Part shown: positions 21,230 to 32,880 of the stretch, one piece after another
Numbering within the stretch: position 1 is the first letter of the stretch
Layout of the letters: each line of letters begins with the position of its first letter
Assembly (NCBI GenBank): GCA_025201375.1
Contig: JAIWZP010000002.1
Coordinates: 372,001 to 436,000 of the forward strand
Direction of reading: 5' to 3'
Source: Gongronella butleri
Lineage: Eukaryota > Mucoromycota > Mucoromycetes > Mucorales > Cunninghamellaceae
DNA length: 64,000 nt
The notes under the pieces: model-generated
Told to the model about the DNA's origin: nothing
The model's input: only the letters and a program-made list of their open reading frames with translations
The model's database searches: none
Made by a program: the position numbers and the translations under genes

Positions 21230-22360
21230 GTGGCGTTTAATTCTGCATTTGTAAAAATGTCGAGATTTCGAATTCATCTGCACAACGATTCAGCTAGCCT
21301 CTGGTTTTCAATGTCTTGTTGAATAAGGTTCGGCGAAATAGTCAGAGGGCAAAGGTTGGGATCCAATCGAATCATGATTTGTGTTGATCATCATTGGATT
21401 TATGACAGTTCTTTGGAAACGGTGCATTCCACGAAAACGGCCCGATCAACCTCTGGCTTTTTAATTTTTCCTTCAAAGAGAGACGCTGAAATAGACAACT
21501 GGCAAAGTTTGGCGATGATCGAATCATGATTTTACCGCGAAATGATTTTTACAAAAACGTGCTACAGCCAAATTTTCAGCAATGTCGTGCTTCCCGACAA
21601 ACCACATGGTTGACCTTTGGGTTTTTATTTTTTTCTGAGAAGAGAGTAGCAACATCCACTACGTGTAAAAGTTTCGTGGAGCTGCGATGAGCCCTTGCTT
21701 GGCGACGAATTTTTTTTTCAAATTTAGAAAAAAAAAAAGGTGGGTCAGGTCAAAATGCATCTGGAGGGTCCCCCGCTTTGAGAGGTTCAGGTCTCTCAAA
21801 TCCGTTTGGCAACCTACACATTGGAGATCTGAGAGTCATGTCATTAGATGCATCGAACTCCACTTTGTAAGCAAATCTGTAATAAAAATCGGGGGTCTAT
21901 CAAGCCGTTGTCGAGAAATGAGCGATCAAAGCCAAATTTTAGAAAATGGAGTTTCTGATTCAGTTTTGGTCGTACGTTGGTGAAACTGGGTTCATCCGAC
22001 AGGGAATCGAATTCTGCATCAGTTGTCACAGCAACACGCCGTCCTTTGTCTTGTCCATTGCCGAGGAAAATGAAGCTGAAATATTTGATTGCGTGTTGCA
22101 AATGTACAAATGTTGCGCATCAGCTTTGCTGCGCAGAGAGAAAATGACACCCTCGCGCGTCTCTTTCCACTTGCAAGTTTTGGGCGAGGTCGAATAGCAA
22201 TCTGAAGAGTTTAGAAGCAAAATTGTGAATTTACGGAGAAATGTTGATTTTCTCGTCAACGGCTAGATCAATTCCCAGTTTTTACTTTTATTATGAAAAG
22301 AGAGAGGTCAAAATGCCTACGTGACACAGTTTCGTGCAACTGAGAGCACCCAATGTTGTC
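21230..22360 (+). repeat. Repeat family B, four degenerate units
   Basis: Units centred near 21,300, 21,450, 21,615 and 22,275 share the order: GATCAACCTCTGGCTTTTTA-like core, a short T-rich run, AAAGAGAGA-like purines, a TGGCAAAGTTTGG or AGTTTCGTG-like block, then ATCGAATCATGATTT in the first two. A fifth, solitary unit is at 34,120-34,250. The copies are heavily diverged and have no visible coding capacity. Confidence 0.55.
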
Positions 22361-22379
22361 TCATCTCGAATTGAAAAAA

Positions 22380-23050
22380 GCACGATTTTCTACCGATTTT
22401 CAAAGGAATACAGTCGACCTGTGGAAAGTGGTGAAATTTAGGTCGTCTGATCGCTACGCCAATCCCACCACATGGTGTACGGCCCTTCGTTTACCTATAA
22501 AAAGGCACTAAAACCTGGAGGTCCATTGGCTAGTTGTCGCGCAAAATGCAATTTGTCCCGTTTTTTTCGCTACAAGGCTATCGTTACGAAAAGTACTTTT
22601 ATCTTTTGAAAACTTGCACCACCAGCAAGAGCATAGCTCGCTGCATATGGTGACATTCACGATCTCTGAAAGAGTACCATTTTTGAGCATGTTTGACGCG
22701 GTTTTAAATTCTTAGACAATTTTCGACGCGTGAAAAACCACGTCAAGCGTCGAGTGACACGCGTCTATTCCTTTTCAAATCAATGCATCTGGTGTCCCTT
22801 TTGCTATTGGAGGCGTCTGCGCGGCACTATCAGCGCGTTTTTCCCGCACAATTAGCTGTTTAAATTTAATCCAAAATCACAGATTGCTCGCCAACGAGCA
22901 ATTGGATCGATCTCCTTTTTGTCGGTTTTCGTGGTTTCTTTTCGTGCTTCATCTTGTGTGCGAGTTTGGGGCAATTCTGGGAACCAATTTTCGATTTTGG
23001 TTTTGGACGCTCGCCGCGACTAAATTTTGGTATGCTGATGGCGAGCTCCA
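22380..23050 (+). repeat. Dispersed repeat family A, copy A2
   Basis: Co-linear with 59,000-59,670 over nearly its whole length: AAATTTAGGTCGTCTGATCG versus AAATTTAGGTCGCCAGATCG, then GCGTTTTTCCCGCACAATTA versus GCGTTTTTCCCGCGCAATTC, then TTTTCGATTTTGG-like and CGCGACTAAATTTTG-like blocks. The 5' two-thirds also match 8410-8910 inverted. Confidence 0.75.
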
Positions 23051-23374
23051 ATGATGACTGACATGTTTGCGCATCGCGTCCCGATTTGATTTCCAGCGCG
23101 CAGTTTCACGATGGGATGCATTTCGGGCCGTTACGGTGTCTCGTTGATGGGCTGCCATTATCATTTGTCCTAAAAATGATGATTGTCTAAGCAATTCCCC
23201 ATTCAACTACGCCTAATGTACCCAAATTTGCAAGGGTGGGCACTTTGGCACATGGCTTCATCCACATCAACATTTTATCGGCAATGGGCTAGTGGCATAC
23301 TCGGGTTCACTTTGTACCACTCGCTTAAAATACAATTTTGATGACAAAGTGTGCAGAGATCGCTTGCTGAGCTC

Positions 23375-23660
23375 ATTGAATGGATGTATCTGGTGCGCCT
23401 CGTGCTCCCGGATGTGTTCTCGCGGCAATGAGACGCATCGTCCCGGTATTATCATAATCGCCTGGAATGAAACAGTTGAAATCGCCTCTTGCCCGTCAAC
23501 CAGCTGATGGACCACCCTCATTTTTGATGGTTTTCTTGGTTCTCTGTATGCCTTTCATTGTGTGCAAATTTGGCGTCATTCTACAGGGACAAAGAACGCA
23601 ATTTGTCGATTTTGGTTTTAGGCCGGGCTGCAGCTCTTGCATCGCTTCCAAGGCCATCCC
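23375..23660 (+). repeat. Dispersed repeat family A, partial copy A3
   Basis: Matches the 3' part of A2: ATGTATCTGGTGCGCC versus ATGCATCTGGTGTCCC, then GATGGTTTTCTTGGTT versus GTCGGTTTTCGTGGTT and TTTGTCGATTTTGGTTTTAG versus TTTTCGATTTTGGTTTTGGA. It follows A2 directly, so the two form a tandem pair. Confidence 0.65.
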
Positions 23661-23938
23661 TTGGTAAACTTGCCCAATTGGCCTGAAATTGGAAGATGAT
23701 ACAATTGAGGCGACATTTCACGGATTTAAAAGCATGGCAACGAGCGGCATCATTGTGCGTGTCTTTTTTTTTATAAATCTTTTTTTTTTATTTCATTTCA
23801 GCAATTTTTTGCATTTAAAGAAGCAACAGATCTAGTGACACGTTGGTGTGCGTCCATCAGACAAAACTAGGTGGGGGTGAAAGAGGGGGGATGGGGAAAA
23901 GGGGGGCGGGGGAGCAAAAAAACGAAAAAAGAGGGGCT

Positions 23939-26438
23939 TTAGTAGACACGGGCAAAGGGAGGGACGGCCTTGCACTCTTCCTCGTCCAAGGTGGTGCCAG
24001 TGACCTTGCGGTAGCTGAGCTTGACCTCGCCGGACTCCTGGTCTTGCCAAGAGAGGGTGTGCTTCATCCACTTTTCGTCGTCACGGTCGGGGTAATCGTC
24101 ACGGGCGTGAGCACCGCGGGATTCGGTGCGGACGGCGGCGGCGTGCATGGTCTGGGCAGCGCAGGTAAGCAGATTCTGCAATTCCCAGGTCTCGGTGAGA
24201 TCGGTGTTCCAGATCATGCCGCGGTCGGTGGTCTTGACGTCCTTGAAGGTCTGGTAGACGGCATCGATGTTCTTGACACCCTCGTCAAGACTCTCTTGGG
24301 TGCGGAAGACGGCGGCGTCGCTCTGCATGACCTTTTGCATGGCGAGACGGATCTCGGCCGTGGACTTGTCACCGTCGGCGGTGCGGAGCTCGTCGAGGCG
24401 CTCAATAGTCTTTGCGCCGGCGTCGGCGGCAAAAGGCTTGAGAGGAGTGTTGGGCTCGAGGGTCTCGGCAATGTGGTGGGCAACGGCACGGCCAAAGACG
24501 ACAATGTCGAGCAAGGAATTGGCACCGAGGCGGTTGGCGCCGTGGACAGACACACACGCAGCCTCACCGGCGGCATAAAGGCCAGGAACAACGTGATCTT
24601 CGCCATTCTCGTCAACACGGAGAACCTCACCAGTGAAACGGGTGGGAATACCGCCCATGTTGTAGTGGACGGTGGGCAACACGGGGATGGGCTCCTTGGT
24701 CACATCGACACCAGCGAAAATGCCGGCGGTTTCGGAAATACCGGGCAGACGTTCGTTGAGAATGTCAGGGGGCAAATGGTGCAATTGGAGGTGGATGTGG
24801 TCCTTCTCGGGACCGACACCACGACCTTGCTTGATCTCCATGGTCATGGCACGCGACACAACGTCACGCGACGCGAGATCCTTGGCCGTAGGCGCATAAC
24901 GTTCCATGAAGCGCTCACCTTCGCCATTGATCAGGATACCACCTTCACCACGGCAGCCCTCAGTCATCAGACAGCCCGCACCGTAGATACCGGTAGGGTG
25001 GAATTGCACGAATTCGAGATCTTGCAGGGGAAGGCCGGCACGAGCAACCATCGCATTGCCATCACCAGTACACGTGTGCGCAGACGTGCACGAGAAGTAC
25101 GCGCGCCCGTAGCCGCCCGTAGCAAGCACCGTCTTGTGCGAACGGAAGCGGTGCAGCGTGCCATCTTCCATGTTCAAGGCAATCACGCCCTTGCACTCGC
25201 CATCTTCCATGATCAAGTCCAAAGCAAAGTACTCGATGAAGTAATTCGTGTCGTGGCGGAGCGATTGGCCATACAACGTGTGCAGAATCGCGTGACCCGT
25301 ACGATCAGCCACAGCAGCGCAGCGGTACGCTTGACCACCTGAAAAAAAAAAGAGAGAGAAAAAAAAAAGAGAATTTTAAGAGTTAATTTGACATTTCACT
25401 ATTTTGAGAAGCCGCCAAGCATATAAAGCCGTCTCTTGTCATGCGTCTCGAGATTTTTTTTTATTGTTTCTTCTCGCTCCTCTTTTTTTTTTTGCAAACG
25501 ACACGCTTTTTTTGCCCTTTTTTCATTTTTTTTGGGCTTACCCTTGCCAAACTTCAAGCTTTGACCACCAAAGGCGCGTTGATAGATCTTGCCCTCTTCG
25601 GTACGAGAGAAGGGGACACCATAGTTCTCCAATTCGTACACGGTGTGGGGCGCCTCGCGACACATGTAGTGGATAGCGTCCTGGTCGCCCAGCCAGTCAG
25701 AGCCCTTGACGGTGTCGTACATGTGCCAGCGCCAGTCGTCCTCGGTCATGTTGCCGAGAGCAGCATTGATACCACCCTAAAATAGATCAAGGTGAGTAAA
25801 AAAAAAAAAAAAAGGAATTGAGGGGCATTGAGAGGCATTGGAAGGAATTGAGGCAAATTGAGAGGCATTCTGGGGCATTGTGGCGCTTACCTGAGCGGCA
25901 ACAGTGTGCGAACGAGTGGGGAAGAGCTTGGTGATACAAGCCGTCTTCAAACCAGCCTCGGCCAGGCCAAAGGCGGCACGCAGACCAGCACCACCGGCAC
26001 CAACGACGACGGCATCATATTCGTGATCGAAGATGGGGTACTTGCCGGCAATGTTGCCCTTTTAAAAAGAAAAAAAAGCGAGAAAATCACGTGAGCCTTC
26101 AATTTACGAGCGGAAAGCGTGGTTTTTTTCTTTTCTTTTTACCGTGGCCTCCTTGGCGTTCAAAGGCGACGAGGCCATAACTTGCATAGCAGGCTTGGAC
26201 TGGTGGAGGCTGCGCACAGCCATGCGCGTAGCAACGGCACCTATTGATAAAGAAAGAAAAGCACGTCAATTTTTGCCTGACAGACGAGCCATCACATTGA
26301 TGAAGGTACAAAACGTACGAGTGGCGCGTGCCTATTGACAGAAACGACGGAAAAAGCAATAAAAATCGAGTGAGTGCCATGTCACAAGGTCAAACGAACG
26401 GCAAAGCTTACAGAAGGAGATTGCAAAAACTTCAACAT
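23939..26438 (-). CDS. SDH1: Succinate dehydrogenase flavoprotein subunit, mitochondrial
   Basis: Six exons (26438-26412, 26331-26319, 26240-26143, 26058-25891, 25776-25542, 25338-23939) give 646 residues, normal for Sdh1/SDHA. The first 46 residues ([20 protein letters not shown] onward) form an Arg/Ser-rich mitochondrial presequence cut by three introns; exon 2 is only 13 nt. [17 protein letters not shown] is the FAD-binding GxGxxG, and [15 protein letters not shown], read across a junction, carries the His that covalently holds FAD. The enzyme oxidises succinate to fumarate in the TCA cycle and feeds electrons to complex II. The C-terminus VPPFARVY is truncated compactly as usual. A long open frame opposite exon 6 is only an antisense shadow. 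Confidence 0.97.
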
Positions 26439-27024
26439 GGCCCTTCTTTGTAAATCAAAGCAGTGAAAAAGAGTGGGGAGAGGAAAAGAGGGTGAGAAAA
26501 GAAAAAAAAAAGGGAAACAAAAACAAGGCAAGGGCGGGTTGTTTATTGTGCGCCCCCGCTTTTCGATTTTTTTTTTTTTTTAAAGCTTTGAGCTGGGCCC
26601 CCTTGCTCGATTTGCCCACCCTTGAAACTCAGAGCTGCCACAGCGGTCCGGCCATGTCCGATCGCTTATTCAATGCAAATTGATTGCCATTGAACGCCAT
26701 GGCAACCCAATTTCATGGTGAACTCATGCATGTCAGTGCAATTCCCATTTTTTTGCCTTTTTGTCTTTAGACAAGTGTGTTTTGCCGAAAAAAACACCTT
26801 GACAGGCCATCATGTCACGCGCAGAATTTGACATGGCCGTCAGTCAAAGGCTCAAGAATTGAAAGCAAGGGAAACAGCGTGATTTGGGCACCCAAAACAG
26901 GAAATCGAGGCAAATTGGCCAATTCACATCAAAAGACGGCGGTGTTTCAATGCAAATATAGGCCTCGTTGCCCATCGTCTTCTTGGTTGGTCTTTCTTCC
27001 CTTTTTTTTCTTCCTATCATCGAC
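26439..27024. promoter_or_regulatory. Divergent promoter region between SDH1 and RPL20
   Basis: A 586-bp spacer between two highly expressed gene starts. It includes a T16 tract at about 26,566-26,582. No TATA box or recognised factor site stands out. Confidence 0.35.
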
Positions 27025-27828
27025 ATGGCTAGAGTAAGTGTGCAATGAAACGGGGCAAAAGGCGACGAACGCACGATTCCTCGGCGACGACGATGCTTTG
27101 TGCTGATGGATGCACGACAGATGACGACGGATGGACGAAGCGCCATGATGGATGGATGGATGGGATGCGATGAGCCAGGAAGCTCACCTTTCTTTTTTTT
27201 TTCTCGTTTTTGCTCCAGTTCCACGAATACCAAGTGGTGGGTCGCAAGCTCGCCTCCGAGCAGGATCCTACTCCCAAGCTCTACCGCATGCGCATCTTTG
27301 CCCCCAACGACGTTGTCGCCAAGTCGCGCTTCTGGTACTTTTTGGCCAAGCTCCGCAAGGTCAAGAAGACCGCTGGTGAGATTGTCTCTGTCAACGAGGT
27401 ACGAATTGCTTTCTCCCCCTCCCTTTCCCCCACGATGGGCATTGAATGGGCACAACAAAGATGAGCTCATTTTCATCTTTTTTTTTTAGATCTTCGAGAA
27501 GCGCCCTGAGCAGATCAAGAACTTTGGCATCTGGCTCCGTTACGACTCGCGCTCCGGCACGCACAACATGTACAAGGAATACCGTGGCATGTCCCGCGTC
27601 GAGGCCGTGACCACCTGCTACCAAGACATGGCTGCCCGCCACCGCGCCCGCTTTGGCTCCGTCCAGATCATCCGCGTTGCCGAGGTCGCCGTCGCCGATG
27701 TCCGTCGCCAGTACATCAAGCAGCTCCTCACCCCCAAGCTTGCTTTCCCCTTGCCCCACCGCCTCCAGCGTGTCGCCAAGAAGCACCGTGCCCTCTTCCA
27801 GGCCAAGCGTCCCTCTACTTTCTATTAG
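27025..27828 (+). CDS. RPL20: 60S ribosomal protein eL20 (L18a/L20)
   Basis: Three exons (27025-27033, 27219-27398, 27490-27828) give 175 residues. Exon 1 is just ATG GCT AGA; joined to exon 2 it gives [14 protein letters not shown], the universal eL20 start. [17 protein letters not shown] and [20 protein letters not shown] are diagnostic, and length matches the family. The codon use is the most biased in the window (CGC, AAG, GCC), as expected for a highly expressed ribosomal protein. Intron 1, 185 nt, is the longest of this gene and sits right after the third codon, a frequent position in fungal ribosomal protein genes. Confidence 0.97.
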
Positions 27829-28264
27829 ATTTTGCTTTGATCTAAGCGCCATGCTCGAAAAAATTAAAAATAGTTAAAAATCCCTCTTTGCTTATCCTTT
27901 GGCATGATACAATGCGCCCATCCGGAGGTCTCGGCGGCCGACGCTGCCGTGACAAGGAAGCAATTTCTAGAAATCAGGCAACTGACCGGATTAAACGAAT
28001 CAAAAAAGAGAGTGAAAAAAAAAAAAGAAAACAAGGGGGGTGATGCGTCGGAAAACAAGAGAGGGGGCGGGATTGTTCGGGCAAGCAACCAGGAAAAAAA
28101 AAATGAGGAGGCGAATCAGAGACAATGGCAGCCAATGCAAATGGCATCATCGGCCATCGGCAGCTGAGGATGCTTTTTTTCTGGAGCAATTTCGGATGCA
28201 CGTCCTCAGCACGCCATTCATGAGCTAAATGGTACGCCAAGTCACGCCATTGGTGCCCTTTACC

Positions 28265-28270
28265 TATAAA
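28265..28270 (+). promoter_or_regulatory. TATA box of the UPF0643-like gene
   Basis: TATAAA lies 81 bp upstream of the ATG at 28346. Its position argues against an in-frame ATG at 28229, which would place the TATA element inside the coding region. Confidence 0.4.
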
Positions 28271-28345
28271 ATCAGGATAGAAAGATCAAATTTCTTAATT
28301 TTTTTTTCCCTCGTAGACCATTTTTTAGTGAAAAAGCAACCCTAC

Positions 28346-29055
28346 ATGCAACTGCGTGACCATCCCACCGCCCAAGAGATTGAACAGGCGATTGTCAATG
28401 AAGACCAAAAGGGCCGCATCATCCGCAATGAGAATGTAGGGCCCAAAGGCTGGCTGGGCGAGAATGCTCGTGAACTGGAGAGCTATGTCGCCGATCTACG
28501 GCCTGTGGACCATGCGCTGCTGGACGTCCTTGACCAATTCCACGTCGTCACCGACAATTATGCGCACGCCGATATTGAATCAGCCTTCAATTGGGACGAG
28601 GTGGCTGCCGAGCTTGTTGATTGGGAGGGCGATTGGTTCATTGTCGCATTCCGTTCCGTACGCAAGGCCCAAGCCGACAATCAGTTGCTCTTTGAGGCCG
28701 ATGCCAAGGCCCAGGAGGAGGCCATCCACTCGGGAGGCTTGCTCAAGGTAAGGAATCAGAGTTGAAAGGGGGGCATAATACCACAAAACCACGGATTTCT
28801 GATGTTTTTTTCTTTTAGTATTGGTACGGTGACCTGAATCACCATCGCGAGTGCCTGGCCATGTGCATCTGGATCAATCGAGAATACGCGCTAAAGGCCA
28901 CACACAAGCCGTTGCACCTGCAGGCTGCAAGACTCGCCGGCGAAATGTACGACACGTACCGCCTCGAGCGATATACCCTCACAAAGAAGAAAGGCGATCC
29001 TAAATTCACCATCGAGACCCTTCCCTTTGCTCATCCCCCCTTTAGCTCCAAATAA
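28346..29055 (+). CDS. UPF0643-like fungal protein of unknown function
   Basis: Two exons (28346-28747, 28819-29055) give 212 residues. The motif YWYGDLNHHRECLAMCIWIN at the start of exon 2, followed by LQAARLAGEMYDTYRLERYT, resembles the C-terminal block of the fungal UPF0643 family; the N-terminal half (FNWDEVAAELVDWEGDWFIV) also looks globular and acidic. No transmembrane segment or signal peptide. The biochemical role of the family is not known to me; the alternating charged/aromatic helices vaguely recall acyl-CoA N-acyltransferase folds but that is speculation. The start at 28346 is preferred because of the TATA box at 28265; 28229 is the alternative. Family assignment is from memory of the motif. 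Confidence 0.6.
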
Positions 29056-29456
29056 AAAAAAAGCAAATGTTTAAAGTTTGTGGAAATTCATGCCATTTGC
29101 ACCTCTGCACTGTATTTGTGCGCGTCAATCTGCATGAAATGTTGAAAGTGTGCAGGCAAATGCAAGTTCATGCACACGTTTTGGTCTCGAGATCACGTCT
29201 TACGACCATTTGTACTCGTCCCTGTCGCTTATTATTTTTATTTTTTTGTGTGCTTTTTTTAAAAAAAAAAAAAAAAGTCGCAAAGTTGGATTAGACATGT
29301 TCATGCCACTTGAATCGGCGCGCGAGACAAAAGTCAAGGAGTCGTCCAAATCGGGGTTGTGGTGCGACCTTACTACAAAAAAAAACCACGAGCGCGGGCT
29401 ATTTTGGGGCGATTCTACTTTTTTTTTTTTTTTTCCTCGTGAAAGCGTGTTTTCTT
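29056..29456. other. Spacer between UPF0643-like and phospholipase genes
   Basis: A 400-bp spacer with a T7A16 tract (about 29,257-29,277) and a T16 run just before the phospholipase ATG. No gene is seen. Confidence 0.4.
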
Positions 29457-31894
29457 ATGCCTGTCCGCCTCGTTCAAAAAAAGTGGTTGCTCTCTATCGC
29501 TTTTTCGACACTGACGACGGCCGCCGCATACCAGCATATGGCCCGAGCACGTGCCAAAGCGGACCGAGCGCCGGGGTGCGCACGACCCTGGTGGTCGCAG
29601 CACCTCGCCACCTGCTCCATGGAGCCGAAGCACGTCCCGCCCCCGAATGACGACAATGACGAGAGTTTGTCGGCCACACTGCGACACCAAGCCAACGAGG
29701 TCTACGAAAAATCCGTGGCCAGTCTACTCGTGCTCCAAGACCAGGCCGTGCGCCACCTGCTCGACGCATTGCCTGCGAAAATCATCGATAATGCTGCTCA
29801 ACTAAATGCCGACCAGCTACGCGACGCCGTGTCGCGACTGTGGGACACATTCACCTTCAATGATCTGCTCGATGCCGTGACGGACAGCAAAGACCCCGCG
29901 GCAAATCCAGAAATGCTGCTCGATGCCCATGTACGCGATCCCCTAACCCCCCAATTGCTTCCAAAAAAATGCCCGCTGATCACTTTTTTTCATTGTTCTC
30001 AAGGTCAGACAAGGTTCGCAATTGTGCCCGGATGAAATCGCCTTTGTCCAGCGGCGCAAGGAATTTCAACGCGATGCGTTTGCCAAATTCATTGGTGTCG
30101 ATCCCGCCATCGTCGAACCGGAGGACATTCCTATCATTGGCATCGCGTCCAGGTAAAAAAAAAAAAAAAAAAAGGGGATGAGCGAGGCAATTGAGGTCAT
30201 TTCATCGACTCTTTTTTTTTTTTTTACAGTGGGGGCGGCTATCGCGCGATGCTCGGTCTGACGGGCTACCTCAAGGGCATGAAGGATTCCTCCTTTTTAG
30301 ATTGCGTCATGTACACAGCTGGTAAGGATCCGCGCACGTTAGCCTATTGTGTTGCTTACTAGATTTTGAAAAAAAAGGCGTGTCTGGCTCTTGTTGGGCG
30401 CTTGCATTATACAACAATGTGCTGACCAAGGGCGATGTAGACGTGATGATTGACGAGCTCAAGGCGCGCGTGGGGTCGCACTTTGCCAACGTATCCAAGG
30501 TATACTCTTTGGCATCGGCGTCGCCTGAAAATGCAAAATTGATGCTGCAGGGTGTGCTGCAGCGGTACGTGCAACAGGACACCGTGAGCTTGGTCGACCT
30601 GTTTGGCATGTTGATTGGCAACAAGTTGTTCACGACGCGCGGCAACACCGAGCATCCCCTGGCCAAGGCACAAATGAAATTGTCGAGTCAGCGGCAGTTT
30701 TCTGAGGATGGGACGCAGCCAATGCCGATTTATTGCGTTGTACACCAGGACCTCGAGAAGCGTCTGCGCGAGGAAGAGGAGAAGGCGAACAAAGGTGGCG
30801 GCACGGCTCTCAACAATGACGATTACTCAAAAGCGGCAGCAATCACCAAGATCAACCAACTGATGTTTTCTGCCCCGGCGCAATCCTCGGGATTTGAGTA
30901 CATGTGGTTCGAATTCACGCCGTACGAGGTGGGCTCCAACGAAATTGATGCGTGGATTCCCACGTGGGCCATGGGGCGCGTCTTTGAACATGGTGTCAAC
31001 ACGGAACGCCTGCCTGAGCAGCGCTTAGACAGCCTGTTGGGCGTTTTTGGGTCGGCATTCACAGCGACGGTCGTGCATTTTTACAAAGAGATCCGCGGGT
31101 TGCTACCGTCGTCGTCGGTGCGCATATTGGATGACACAATCGACAAGTACCAGACATCGTTGGTGGCCTATTACCCGATTTCACCTGCAACGTACGCAAA
31201 TCCATTCTACCACCTGGACCCTGAGCTCGGCACACGTCCGCGGCCTTCCTTTGTCACCGAATCCAAGCGATTGTACCTGATGGATGCCGGCATGGACAAC
31301 AATATTCCTTTTCATTGCTTTTTGGCGCGCCGCGACGTCGATGTGATCGTCGCCATCGATCTCAGCGCTGACATCAACACGGCTCCCCATTTTGACCGTG
31401 CTGAGGGCTATGTCAAGCGCCATGGAATCGAGGGCTGGCCTGCGGATGCACGTTGGCCCAAGAAGGAAGACGAGCAATGGATCGATCCCTATGGCCTCGG
31501 CACCTGCACCGTGTTTCCCGCAACGGAAGCAACCACATCCATCCGGCATCACCATCCTCCAGAGCAGCACGGGCAAAAAAAGATGGACACGGACGACAGC
31601 GACGGCGATGACGAATTGGTCGTTCAGCATGTGCGTCACCTGTCGCTTCTTTATTTTCCCTTCATTGTCAACAAGCAACACGACCCAGAATTCGATCCGC
31701 AGACGGCCGACTTTTGCGCGACGTGGAATTTCGTGTACCAGCCGGAGCAGGTCGAACGTGTCGTGCGCCTCGGCCAGGCAAATTGGGACGATAACATCGA
31801 CACCGTGCGCAAGGTTTTGTACGCGACCTGGATCCGCAAGATGCGAATAAGGATGCAGCTCGAGGCTCTTGCCGCCGTCGAGGACCCCTTTTAG
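29457..31894 (+). CDS. Cytosolic phospholipase A2 / lysophospholipase catalytic-domain protein
   Basis: Four exons (29457-29930, 30004-30152, 30230-30321, 30378-31894) give 743 residues. Two splice junctions fall within the active-site region and are confirmed by it: SGGGYRAMLG (oxyanion Gly loop and Arg213) and GVSGSCWA, with nucleophile Ser241. The catalytic Asp is in YLMDAGMDNNIPF (Asp541), followed by VDVIVAIDLSAD. The family hydrolyses the sn-2 or both acyl chains of glycerophospholipids. A hydrophobic segment near residues 10-25 (WLLSIAFSTLTTAAAY) could anchor it in a membrane or serve as a mitochondrial leader, as in fungal cPLA2-like enzymes. No C2 domain is visible. The start at 29457 excludes a low-complexity upstream extension. 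Confidence 0.9.
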
Positions 31895-31966
31895 ATGAAC
31901 TTTCTCCAATATCACAGCATAACATCCACTCCATTTTCCCTTTTTTTTTGCATATTCTTAGAACTC

Positions 31967-31972
31967 AATAAA
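31967..31972 (+). terminator. AATAAA polyadenylation signal of the phospholipase gene
   Basis: Canonical AATAAA about 70 bp after the stop codon and before the gene-free interval. Confidence 0.5.
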
Positions 31973-32359
31973 TTTTCTGTAATCAGCTTGACAATATGAT
32001 ACAGCAGCACTAAATAGAGCGAATTGTCTGCGGTCAGACTCATCGGGAGAAACGCGTATGATAAAGCAATATTTTGGCTTTGGATTTTACGAGTCTCGAG
32101 ACTTCTCAAGAGTCAAGACTGAGTGATGACCCAATTCGCGAAAAGAAATTGACATCATTGGAGACTTGGGTTCACCATCAACTACATACAGAGATACAGT
32201 AGTCCAAACCTGGGACCAGACACAGTAAACAAAGTTTTGAAGGAGCACCAAATAAAATGAGGGTACAATAAAAAAACCACGACCATCTGGTCGCGTACCG
32301 CGGCGAATGGCCCAGCCAACATACGGTATATACAGTATCATAGGGTACATGTATCCAAT

Positions 32360-32880
32360 GCGAGTCGTCTCAAATGAATCAGCGAGCACCAATACTGTAG
32401 CGGCACTGTATCATAAAAGCGTTTGTACAGTAGTACTGTATGATATTATTATTTTGGAGAGATTGCAACATTGCATTGACATCTTGGCGACGATTTAGCA
32501 TGCAATGACTCTGAGAGCTCGCGTTTTCGACTTTGCTTGGCACACATGACGCTGGTTCGGCTCTGTCTACCTGTCCAGCCATATTGCATATTCACAAATG
32601 TGATGTGGTGTAAGCGTGAAAATACAGTATACTGTAAGTCAGTATCTCATCAATTGCCCGAGAAAATGCACAAAAAAAAACACGATTTTCATCCTTTTCA
32701 AATTTTTGGACACAAATACGTAAATAAATAAAGTATCATATTTGATCGATTGATCCGAGCAGGGCTCCAGGTTACCGTAGTATGATAGCAGGTTTCAATC
32801 TCACTGGATCGAAGAAACTGACGCGTTCTACTGTGTCATTTCCAGATCTGAAGCATCACACTACACTGCACAAAAAAACC
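32360..32880 (+). repeat. Dispersed repeat family C, copy C1
   Basis: Co-linear with 53,960-54,420: CTCAAATGAATC, GCAATGACTCTGAGAGCTCG versus CCAATGACTCTGACAAGAAC, CTCATCAATTGCCCGAGAAA versus TCTCAGAAGATGCCCGAGCA, GTTTCAATCTCACTGGATCG versus GTTTCAATCTCAGTGGACAG, and a terminal CTGCACAAAAA. No open reading frame or terminal repeats. Confidence 0.7.

Larger units (their letters stand above)
21012..23938. other. Gene-free, repeat-rich interval
   Basis: Nearly 3 kb of AT-richer sequence without a supportable gene. It contains four diverged units of repeat B (21,230-22,360) followed by repeat A copies A2 (22,380-23,050) and A3 (23,375-23,660). The far right end, 23,760-23,938, would hold the SDH1 3' untranslated region. 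Confidence 0.6.

Noticed and set aside
23843..25342. 499-codon open frame on the plus strand opposite SDH1
   Set aside because: It is an antisense shadow of the large SDH1 exon, produced by GC-rich third positions; its translation resembles no protein and SDH1 is unambiguous on the other strand.
27034..27218. Possible box C/D snoRNA in intron 1 of RPL20
   Set aside because: GATGA-like words are present, but they come from GATG repeats and no terminal box D with a closing stem is seen.
28229..28345. Earlier ATG for the UPF0643-like gene
   Set aside because: A TATA box lies inside this segment and the translation is low-complexity and unlike the family.
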